From contig USAD01000049.1 of assembly GCA_900552415.1 (NCBI GenBank), positions 1 through 12,731 of the forward strand: a stretch of DNA of 12,731 bases, read 5' to 3'. The translations under genes were made by a program, and so were the position numbers. Of the stretch, positions 1 through 6,587 are shown in pieces. This DNA comes from an uncultured Parabacteroides sp. GTDB taxonomy: Bacteria > Bacteroidota > Bacteroidia > Bacteroidales > Tannerellaceae. Every line of letters starts with the position of its first letter. The first letter of the stretch is position 1. The notes beneath the pieces are model-generated. The model ran no database searches, was not told the origin of the DNA, and was given only the letters and a program-made list of their open reading frames with translations.

Positions 1-1
1 A

Positions 2-325
2 TTGAGCCTTTCTGCGGCTTTTGGTGGAGGCATGTGGCAAGGCAGGACGTGTGGTTGTGTTGTGGCGGCGTTAATGGCCTTGGGTTATAAATATGGTTAT
101 AGTGAGCCAGGCTCGACGGCCCAGAAAAATGAGTTGCTGGCGAAAAAGGCGGAATTTGAGAGACGGTTCACCGAGGCACATAAGAGCGTAGTGTGCCGGG
201 AGATTTTGGAACACGACTTGAGCAAGCCGGAAGAGATGGCACAGATCATGGAGAAAAACTTATTGTTTACGGTTTGCCCTAAGGCGGTCTGTACGACCTG
301 CGCTCTTTTGGACGATTTGCTTTAA
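2..325 (+). CDS. C_GCAxxG_C_C family redox-type cysteine protein, 5'-truncated
   Basis: The reading frame is open to the left edge, so this is the C-terminal part of a longer protein and its true start lies outside the window. The TTG at base 2 is not a credible start. The visible part begins with a Ser/Ala-rich FGGGM stretch, then a CGC pair in GRTCGCVVAALMALGYKYG, a KYGYS turn, a charged helix, a conserved CREIL segment and a C-terminal cysteine cluster (CPKAVCTTC). This order matches the second half of the C_GCAxxG_C_C (PF09719-type) family of about 130-150 residues, whose N-terminal C-GCAxxG motif would be in the missing part. Family members are predicted to be redox-active or metal-binding, but no reaction is established. 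It ends 21 bases before the radical SAM gene, so the two are probably co-transcribed. The family call is from pattern recognition; the function is unknown. Confidence 0.8.
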   Translation: MSLSAAFGGGMWQGRTCGCVVAALMALGYKYGYSEPGSTAQKNELLAKKAEFERRFTEAHKSVVCREILEHDLSKPEEMAQIMEKNLLFTVCPKAVCTTCALLDDLL

Positions 326-346
326 CCCCTAAAGAGCGAGATTGGT

Positions 347-1321
347 ATGTTGAGGAAAATAGATGAGGCTTATCAGAAAGCATTATCCGGAATCGTTCTT
401 GATAAACAGGAAATTATTGATCTCTTGTCTGTCCCTGTGGGATCGGACGAGTGCGCCTATTTGTGCCGTAAGGCGAATGAGGCGGCGCATGTGTTAACTC
501 ATGATACGGCCTATTTGTGGGGGGCGATCGGTTTGGATTATGCGCCTTGCCCGAAAAGCTGTGACTTCTGCTCGTTTGGGGCGGCCTGGCATTTGATCAA
601 GGAACCGAAAGTATTTACCTTGTCAGAGATTCTTGTCCAGGCCAGGGAATATGTCCGTTGTGGCGTGCATTTTATTGTCTTGCGTACGACGCAGTATTAT
701 CCGTTGGAGCGGTTATGCGAGTATGTGCGGACGATCCGGCAGGAGATAGAGGGTTCTTATGAGTTGATCCTGAATGTGGGAGAATTTAACTTGGACATGG
801 CGAACCGATTGTATGAGAGTGGTGTAAGCGGTGTTTATCACGCGATCCGGATGCGGGAGGGAACGAACACCCGTTTTCGTGTCGAGGATCGTCTGGCTAC
901 TTTGGCGGCGGTCAGGGAGTCGCCGTTGAAGCTGATTCATCTGGTGGAGCCATTGGGCTTGGAGCACACCAACGAGGAGATTGCCGATCGTTTCTTGGGA
1001 GCCGTGCGTTATGGTGCCTACATCTCGGGTGTCATGGCCCGCATTCCTGTCGCCGGGACACCATTGGGCAACGAGCCTCAGATGAGTGATGAGCTGGTTG
1101 CCAAGACTATTGCCGTACTTCGTTTGTCGGGAGGCGACACGGTCAAGAACATTTGTGTCCATCCGGCCTCGAGTCTGGCTTTGGCGAGTGGCGCAAATGT
1201 GGTCGTGATCGAGACGGGTGCGATCCCAAGGGATACCGATCTGGCGGTCACCAAGTGGAAGCGCTTCGATTGCGCGACGGCTAAGCGCCTATTCAAGTCG
1301 GAAGGTTATACGATTGGTTAA
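347..1321 (+). CDS. Radical SAM protein, biotin synthase/HydE-like
   Basis: The 324-residue protein carries a CX3CX2C motif (C68, C72, C75 in CPKSCDFCSFG), the ligand set for the [4Fe-4S] cluster that cleaves S-adenosylmethionine in radical SAM enzymes. A TIM-barrel-like run follows (FIVLRTTQYYP near 109-119, ELILNVGEF near 139-147, PVAGTPLGN near 235-243). The C-terminal part, with ICVHPASSLALASGANVVVIE near 269-289, resembles the tail of the BioB/HydE/PylB group (BATS-like). Length and motif spacing fit that group, but I cannot assign a substrate and would not call it bioB: no other biotin gene is nearby. The ATG at 347 gives a full N-terminal helical region. It is cytoplasmic, with no signal peptide. 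It follows the cysteine-rich protein by 21 bases, and a rubredoxin is next downstream, so an electron-transfer or sulfur/metal-related role is an inference. Confidence 0.85.
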   Translation: MLRKIDEAYQKALSGIVLDKQEIIDLLSVPVGSDECAYLCRKANEAAHVLTHDTAYLWGAIGLDYAPCPKSCDFCSFGAAWHLIKEPKVFTLSEILVQAREYVRCGVHFIVLRTTQYYPLERLCEYVRTIRQEIEGSYELILNVGEFNLDMANRLYESGVSGVYHAIRMREGTNTRFRVEDRLATLAAVRESPLKLIHLVEPLGLEHTNEEIADRFLGAVRYGAYISGVMARIPVAGTPLGNEPQMSDELVAKTIAVLRLSGGDTVKNICVHPASSLALASGANVVVIETGAIPRDTDLAVTKWKRFDCATAKRLFKSEGYTIG

Positions 1322-1358
1322 TTTTTAGGGCGTGTCGTGAACAAAACGTGTGAAGGTG

Positions 1359-1388
1359 TTGTTTTAGGGTTGAATGTATTTACCTTAT
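1359..1388 (+). promoter_or_regulatory. Possible weak promoter before rubredoxin
   Basis: A TTG at 1359-1361 lies 19 bases before TACCTTAT at 1381-1388, roughly the Bacteroidetes -33/-7 spacing. The -7 box matches TAnnTTTG only in part, and the implied leader is very short. Rubredoxin may instead be read through from the upstream gene. Confidence 0.25.
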
Positions 1389-1400
1389 AATAGTAAAGAA

Positions 1401-1565
1401 ATGAAAAAGTACAGATGCACCGTTTGTGATTGGGTTTATGATCCCGCTATCGGGGATCCAGAGAGTGGTGTCGCGCCAGGAACAGCTTTTGAGGATATCC
1501 CAGCTGATTGGGTGTGCCCATTGTGTGGCGTTGGAAAAGATGATTTTGAGGTAGTAGAAGAATAA
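1401..1565 (+). CDS. Rubredoxin
   Basis: This is a 54-residue classic rubredoxin, a small one-iron electron carrier in the cytoplasm. The two CxxC-type iron ligand pairs are complete: C6/C9 in [12 protein letters not shown] and C39/C42 in [14 protein letters not shown]. The conserved DPxxGDPxxGVAPGTxFEDIPxDWVCP pattern between them is intact. The frame extends upstream to an ATG at 1374, but the extra nine residues do not belong to the family, and the ATG at 1401 gives the usual length and MKKYxC start. It lies 79 bases after the radical SAM gene and is followed by a strong terminator. No rubrerythrin, superoxide reductase or rubredoxin reductase gene is next to it, so its partner cannot be read from the window. 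Confidence 0.97.
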   Translation: MKKYRCTVCDWVYDPAIGDPESGVAPGTAFEDIPADWVCPLCGVGKDDFEVVEE

Positions 1566-1599
1566 ATATCTGAAACTAAAATTGTTGTGTGTGATTTTG

Positions 1600-1633
1600 A
1601 ATCCCTGGGCTGGAGTGGCCGCAGGGATTTTTT
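1600..1633 (+). terminator. Rho-independent terminator after rubredoxin
   Basis: AATCCCTG at 1600-1607 pairs perfectly with CAGGGATT at 1622-1629 around a GC-rich 14-base interior (GGC/GCC can pair inside), and a run of six T follows (1628-1633). It lies 35 bases after the rubredoxin stop and separates the redox block from the glycosidase operon. Confidence 0.85.
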
Positions 1634-1710
1634 ATTGCTTCCATTTTCCCTCCTGTCAATTTTGTGAAGTTTAAGATCATTTCCAAAAGTAGGCGTTGGT
1701 GGAGATTGCC

Positions 1711-1719
1711 TATCTTTAC
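1711..1719 (+). promoter_or_regulatory. -7-like box of the glycosidase operon promoter
   Basis: TATCTTTAC resembles the Bacteroidetes -7 element TAnnTTTG and lies 35 bases before the ATG at 1754, a suitable leader length. The same TATCTTTA core occurs before the flavodoxin gene. I see no TTG at the expected distance upstream; the nearest TTG (1696-1698) is only 12 bases away. The call therefore rests on the -7 box and its position between a terminator and an operon start. Confidence 0.4.
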
Positions 1720-1753
1720 GAACGGATAATCTTAATCTAATTTGAAGAAAACC

Positions 1754-3511
1754 ATGAGAACACTATTTTTCTTATTGTCCCTGTTGTGGATATCCGGGTT
1801 ATCGGCCCAGCAGCGGGACGGTCGGACAAGGGAATATTTGCCGCCTGTTCGTATTGTCTGGCAACAGGACAGTGCCTTGATCCGTGGAAGCGAGAATTTG
1901 CTTCAGCCTGGCAACGGACAGTCGGATCTCTCGAATCTCAAGATTTGCAAGATGAGCAGTACGGACCAGTCGCATCCGGCGATTTTGCTTGATTTTGGCC
2001 GGGAGTTGCAAGGTGGTTTGCAGCTGGTAACCGGAATGCCCGAATCGCACGAGCCGATTGCCGTACGTATCCGCTTTGGTGAGTCGGCCAGTGAGGCGAT
2101 GTGCGAGATCGATGGGGCAAATGGAGCGACCAACGATCACGCCATGCGTGATTTCGTGATTCGTCTTCCTTGGTTAGGCGTTCTGGAGGTTGGAAACACC
2201 GGTTTTCGTTTTGTCCGTATTGATCTGGTTGACGATTCGGCGGAATTATGCCTCAAGGAGATCCGGGCGATCTCTACATTTCGGGATATTCCTTATCGGG
2301 GCTCGTTCCGTTGTAACGACGAGCGTCTGAATGAGATTTGGAGGACGGGCGCCTATACTGTTCATTTGAATATGCAGGAATATCTTTGGGATGGCGTCAA
2401 GCGCGACCGTCTGGTCTGGGTGGGCGATTTGCATCCCGAGGTAATGACGGTGAACTCGGTCTTCGGTTATAACGAGGTGGTTCCAAAGAGTCTCGACCTG
2501 GCTCGTGATATCACGTCACTGCCCGGATGGATGAACGGGATCAGCTCTTATTCGATTTGGTGGTTGTTGATCCAGCGGGATTGGTATTATTATCAAGGAG
2601 ATCTGGATTATTTGGAGAACCAAAAAGCGTATCTGACCGCTTTGCTTCGTCATTTGATCTCTAAGGTTGGGGCAGACGGTGTGGAACGATTGGATGGAAA
2701 CCGTTTCCTGGATTGGCCATCCAACGCGAATCCGGCGGCGATCAATGCGGGTTTGCAAGCTTTGATGGTGCGTGCGATGAAGGATGGTAGCGAATTGTGT
2801 GAGGTGTTGGGTGAGCGTGAGTTGGCGAATGAGTGCCAGACCGTCATGCGACGGATGATCGAGGCTGCTCCAAAGGTGACGGAGCCGTTGTTTACTTCGG
2901 GTGTCGCTCCTGACGCGCCGGGATCGAAGCAGGCGGCCGCCTTGTTGGCGCTCTCCGGGCTGATGGATCCGGTTGAGGCTGATCGTCGTTATCTTTCCGT
3001 GAATGGCGCCAAAGGCTTTTCCACTTTTTATGGTTATTACATGCTTCGGGCAATGGCGGCTGCCGGGAATTATGAGGGTGCGCTCGACCGGATCCGGCAA
3101 TATTGGGGCGCGATGCTTGATTTGGGCGCGACAACATTTTGGGAGGATTTTGATTTGGATTGGTTGCCGGGCGCGGCGCCGATCGACGAGTTGGTGCCTG
3201 CGGGTATGCGAGATATTCACGGAGAGTTTGGAGCCTATTGTTATAAGGGCTTTCGGCACAGCTTGTGTCATGGTTGGGCTTCCGGACCGACCTCTTGGTT
3301 GAGCGAATATGTGTTGGGCATTCAGGTGGTGGAGCCGGGTTGCCGGGTGGTTCGTATCGAGCCGCATTTAGGCGACTTGGCATGGGTTGAGGGAACTTTC
3401 CCTACGCCCTATGGCGAGATTAAGGTCCGGCATGAAAAGGGTGAGGATGGAGAAGTTAGAAGTCACGTTAACGCACCTGATGAGATAACGATTCTTGGAG
3501 TGGACGATTAA
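1754..3511 (+). CDS. Exported glycoside hydrolase, family 78-like (alpha-L-rhamnosidase-related), short form
   Basis: The 585-residue protein starts with a signal peptide (MRTLFFLLSLLWISGLSA, cleavage probably before QQ). Residues about 75-160 form a beta-rich domain with the LLDFGRELQGG motif common in rhamnosidases. An (alpha/alpha)6-type catalytic region follows at about 180-520, then a C-terminal beta domain (VVRIEPHLGDLAWVEGTFPTPYG). Active-site-like motifs are DGVKRDRLVWVGD (213-225), TTFWEDF with E464, and SLCHGWASGPT (503-513). In the first motif the usual RE pair is R217-D218, so a Glu thought important in family 78 is Asp here. It lacks the large extra N-terminal modules of many family-78 enzymes. 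I chose ATG 1754 over TTG 1742 because it gives a standard signal peptide. It is first in a three-gene operon, 12 bases before the next gene. Rhamnose specificity is inferred, and another glycoside is possible. Confidence 0.85.
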   Translation: MRTLFFLLSLLWISGLSAQQRDGRTREYLPPVRIVWQQDSALIRGSENLLQPGNGQSDLSNLKICKMSSTDQSHPAILLDFGRELQGGLQLVTGMPESHEPIAVRIRFGESASEAMCEIDGANGATNDHAMRDFVIRLPWLGVLEVGNTGFRFVRIDLVDDSAELCLKEIRAISTFRDIPYRGSFRCNDERLNEIWRTGAYTVHLNMQEYLWDGVKRDRLVWVGDLHPEVMTVNSVFGYNEVVPKSLDLARDITSLPGWMNGISSYSIWWLLIQRDWYYYQGDLDYLENQKAYLTALLRHLISKVGADGVERLDGNRFLDWPSNANPAAINAGLQALMVRAMKDGSELCEVLGERELANECQTVMRRMIEAAPKVTEPLFTSGVAPDAPGSKQAAALLALSGLMDPVEADRRYLSVNGAKGFSTFYGYYMLRAMAAAGNYEGALDRIRQYWGAMLDLGATTFWEDFDLDWLPGAAPIDELVPAGMRDIHGEFGAYCYKGFRHSLCHGWASGPTSWLSEYVLGIQVVEPGCRVVRIEPHLGDLAWVEGTFPTPYGEIKVRHEKGEDGEVRSHVNAPDEITILGVDD

Positions 3512-3523
3512 TATTGTGGAACG

Positions 3524-5728
3524 ATGGTGAGAAAATTATTTGGGATATTGTTGTTGGCATGGGCAAGTTTGGGCCTTCATGCGGGATCGGATTGGAAAGC
3601 ACAATGGATCAACGCGGACCGTTGCCAGAGCGCGACGAACACTTGGCAGGTTTATCGCAAGACTGTAACGATTAGTGAGGTGCCGGATCAGTTGATTGCC
3701 CGGATCGCCGCCGATACCAAATATTGGTTGTGGGTCAATGGCCGGCTGGCGGTGTTCGAGGGTGGATTGAAGCGAGGGCCTTCGCCTGACGGAACCTATT
3801 ATGATCCGGTGGATATCGCTCCTTATCTTGTCGAGGGCGAGAATACGATCGCGATCCTTCTCTGGCATTTCGGGAAAAGCGGCTTTACTCATGTAAACAG
3901 TGGGCTGGCAGCCTTGTTGTTCGAGGCGGTGGCGCCAGGTATCGAGATCCTCTCGGATGGCAGTTGGCAGTGTGATCTTTACGACGCTTATCAAAATACG
4001 GAGGCACCTTTTCCGAATTATCGGTTGCCGGAGAGCAATATCCGTTTTGATGCCCGTCTGGAACGGATAGGATGGAACCAACCCGATTATGAGAAAAGCC
4101 TACCGCCCGCCGTGGTGGTCGCCGACGCCGCATCAGAGCCTTTAGGACATTTGGTGGAACGGCCGATCCCGTTATGGAAGGATTATGGACTGAAGCCTTA
4201 TGTCGAGGTCCGGCAATCTCCAGCGGGTGATACGCTCTATTGCCGCTTGCCCTATAATTGCCAGGCGACACCTTATCTGAAGGTGGAAGCGCCGGCGGGT
4301 AAGATGATCCGTATACAGACCGATAATTATGCGGGAGGCTCGGAGCTGAATGTCCGGGCCGAATACATCACTCGGGAAGGAGTGCAGGCGTATGAGAGCC
4401 TGGGTTGGATGAACGGCCATGAGATGCTCTATATTTTGCCCGATAGCGTGAAGGTGTTGGAGGTGAAATATCGGGAAACGGGCTATGATGCGGCCTTTAC
4501 TGGCGCTTTCCATTGCGACGATCCCTTCCTGAATGAGCTTTGGATCCGTTCGGCCCGTACCTTGTATGTGACGATGCGAGACAACTATATGGATTGTCCC
4601 GATCGGGAGCGGGCACAATGGTGGGGCGATGAGGTAAATGAGTTGGGCGAGACCTTCTATGCGCTCTCACCCTCGAGCCATAAGTTGGCGGTGAAGGGCA
4701 TCCATGAGCTGATGAACTGGCAACGGCCCGATGGGGTGATCTTCTCGCCCATGCCTTCGGCCAACTGGCGCAAGGAGTTGCCTTTGCAGATGCTGGCCTC
4801 GGTGGGTTGGTATGGGTTTTATACACAATATTATTATAGTGGCGACAGTTCTTTCGTGGCGGATGTTTATGATCGTGTGCACCGTTATCTGCACGAGGTG
4901 TGGCAAGTGGACGACGAGGGATTGGCGATCGTTCGGCCCGGAGACTGGAACTGGGGCGATTGGGGTGAGCATGTCGACCTGGGTGTCCTGACCAATTGCT
5001 GGTATTATCTGGCCTTGGAGGCGGAGCGTGCTTTTGCCATTCAGTTGGGCAAGATGGCGGATGTGGAACGGATCGATCGGATGATGCGTGATTTGGCGGG
5101 AAATTTCGACGAGCGCTATTGGACGGGTCGTGCCTATCGCTCGCCCGACTATGAGGGGCAGACGGACGATCGGGCCCAGGCGATGGCGGTGGTCTCGGGA
5201 TTGGCCTCGAAAGATAAGTATCCGGCTTTGTTGAAGGTGCTGCGCGAGGAGGAACATGCCAGCCCTTATATGGAGAAATATGTGCTGGAGGCGCTTTTCC
5301 GGATGGAAGAACCAGATGAGGCGTTTGATCGGATGCGCCGGCGTTATAAGAAGATGCTTTCCTATGACGAATATACGACTTTGTTTGAGGGTTGGGGTAT
5401 TGGTGCGGAAGGTTTTGGCGGTGGAACGACCAATCATGCCTGGAGCGGTGGACCATTGACCCTGTTGAGCCAGAAGGTCTGTGGAATTGAGCCGACGTCG
5501 CCCGGTTTCCACTCGTTCCGGGTTGCTCCGATGATGGGTTCCTTGCGTGAAGCCTCCGCCACGGTGGATACACGTTATGGCCTGATTCAGGTTTCGTTGG
5601 AGAAGAAAGGAGATCGGATCGGGATGGTTTTGGTCGTGCCTGAGGGGACAAGAGCGGAAGTGCCGGTGGCGAAGGAGCGTGTGGAATATTTTAATCCGGG
5701 CCGGCATGAATTAATGATTAACAAGTAA
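3524..5728 (+). CDS. Exported alpha-L-rhamnosidase-like protein, family GH78-type
   Basis: The 734-residue protein has a signal peptide (MVRKLFGILLLAWASLGLHA) and then SDWKAQWIN. An N-terminal beta-sandwich with the lectin-like KYWLWVNGRLAVFEGGLKRGP segment (66-85) follows, then a second beta domain (about 225-320), the helical catalytic domain (about 330-650) and a C-terminal beta domain (VAPMMGSLREASATVDTRYG). The active-site signature D357, R361, E362, W366 and D369 in MDCPDRERAQWWGD has the spacing of the acidic cluster of characterised GH78 rhamnosidases. A second Glu, E622 in TTLFEGW, fits the other catalytic position, and NHAW at 637-640 follows it. It probably releases terminal alpha-L-rhamnose or a similar sugar in the periplasm. 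It sits 12 bases after the other family-78-like gene and 4 bases before the epimerase-like gene. The two glycosidases share architecture but are clearly diverged, so they may attack different linkages. Confidence 0.88.
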   Translation: MVRKLFGILLLAWASLGLHAGSDWKAQWINADRCQSATNTWQVYRKTVTISEVPDQLIARIAADTKYWLWVNGRLAVFEGGLKRGPSPDGTYYDPVDIAPYLVEGENTIAILLWHFGKSGFTHVNSGLAALLFEAVAPGIEILSDGSWQCDLYDAYQNTEAPFPNYRLPESNIRFDARLERIGWNQPDYEKSLPPAVVVADAASEPLGHLVERPIPLWKDYGLKPYVEVRQSPAGDTLYCRLPYNCQATPYLKVEAPAGKMIRIQTDNYAGGSELNVRAEYITREGVQAYESLGWMNGHEMLYILPDSVKVLEVKYRETGYDAAFTGAFHCDDPFLNELWIRSARTLYVTMRDNYMDCPDRERAQWWGDEVNELGETFYALSPSSHKLAVKGIHELMNWQRPDGVIFSPMPSANWRKELPLQMLASVGWYGFYTQYYYSGDSSFVADVYDRVHRYLHEVWQVDDEGLAIVRPGDWNWGDWGEHVDLGVLTNCWYYLALEAERAFAIQLGKMADVERIDRMMRDLAGNFDERYWTGRAYRSPDYEGQTDDRAQAMAVVSGLASKDKYPALLKVLREEEHASPYMEKYVLEALFRMEEPDEAFDRMRRRYKKMLSYDEYTTLFEGWGIGAEGFGGGTTNHAWSGGPLTLLSQKVCGIEPTSPGFHSFRVAPMMGSLREASATVDTRYGLIQVSLEKKGDRIGMVLVVPEGTRAEVPVAKERVEYFNPGRHELMINK

Positions 5729-5732
5729 GATT

Positions 5733-6587
5733 ATGAGGAAAATGTTGATAACCGGCGCCCATGGGTTCTTGGGTGCCCGTGTCGCCCAATACTACACAGG
5801 GCGTTATGAGGTGATCGCGATTGGACATGAGGAGATGGATATCTCCGATCTGGAATCGGTCCGTCGTCTGTTCGGCCAGCATCGGCCTGACGTGGTGATT
5901 CATTGCGCTGCGATCTCGGATACCGGCTATGCGGAGCGGCATCCGGAGGAATCGTTCGCCGTCAATGTTTTAGGAACGGAGCATGTGGCACGTGCTTGTG
6001 CCGAGGTGGGTGGTAAGCTGATCTATATGAGTTCTGATCAAGTCTATAACGGGAACGCTGAGAGCGGTCCGTTGCCTGAGTCGGTCGAGCCTTGTCCGGT
6101 CAGCGTTTATGGTCGGAACAAGCTGGAGGCGGAAGCTCGAGTGCGGGCGATCGATCCTACGGCGGTCGGGCTTCGGCTGACTTGGATGTACGACCTGCCG
6201 GATAGTCCTCTTAAGCTGAATCGCAACTTGTTGGTCAATCTGCGTCAGGCCTATCAAGAGGGAACATTATTGCGTGTCGCCACTCGCGAGTATCGGGGCA
6301 TTACCGATGTCCGGGCCGTGGTGACCCGCTTGGAAGCCTGCTTGCGGTTGCCGGGTGGTGCCTACAATTTCGGGAGCGAGAACCGTTTGAGCTCTTATGA
6401 GACCTTTATTCAGGCGGCCCGGTTGTTGGGTTACGGGGCTCCCGAGCGTTGGATTCTGCCTGATGCGGAGCGTTTCCCCGAGCATCCTCGTAATTTAGCG
6501 ATGGATATCTCACGGATCCGCTCCTATGGCATTGATTTTCCCGATACGCTGGAGGGCGTGCGGCGAGCTATTTTCCCGTCCGCATGA
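5733..6587 (+). CDS. NAD(P)-dependent sugar epimerase/reductase, RmlD-like extended SDR
   Basis: The 284-residue cytoplasmic protein has a Rossmann fold with the GxxGxxG nucleotide-binding motif at 8-14 (GAHGFLG), DVVIHCAA at 53-60, an SSDQVYNG segment at 100-107 and the catalytic YxxxK as Y126-K130 (VYGRNK). This is the layout of RmlD (dTDP-4-dehydrorhamnose reductase) and related nucleotide-sugar epimerases, at the usual length. No other rml genes are present, so this is probably not the dedicated dTDP-rhamnose synthesis enzyme. The gene starts four bases after the rhamnosidase-like gene and belongs to that operon, which suggests a role with the sugar released by the two glycosidases or in a glycan related to it. 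Its last 20 bases overlap the end of the convergent beta-barrel gene. The substrate is unknown. Confidence 0.85.
   Translation: MRKMLITGAHGFLGARVAQYYTGRYEVIAIGHEEMDISDLESVRRLFGQHRPDVVIHCAAISDTGYAERHPEESFAVNVLGTEHVARACAEVGGKLIYMSSDQVYNGNAESGPLPESVEPCPVSVYGRNKLEAEARVRAIDPTAVGLRLTWMYDLPDSPLKLNRNLLVNLRQAYQEGTLLRVATREYRGITDVRAVVTRLEACLRLPGGAYNFGSENRLSSYETFIQAARLLGYGAPERWILPDAERFPEHPRNLAMDISRIRSYGIDFPDTLEGVRRAIFPSA

Noticed and set aside
1374..1400. Upstream ATG extending rubredoxin by nine residues
   Set aside because: The extension is not part of the rubredoxin family, and the 1401 start gives the standard 54-residue protein.
2516..3383. Minus-strand open frames opposite the first glycosidase
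   Set aside because: They have low-complexity Arg/His/Pro composition and no motifs, and lie wholly inside a well-supported gene.
4497..5707. Long minus-strand open frames (346 and 384 codons) opposite the second glycosidase
   Set aside because: They are shadows of a GC-rich coding strand: the products are Pro/Arg/His-rich without recognisable domains, while the plus-strand frame has a signal peptide and family-78 motifs.
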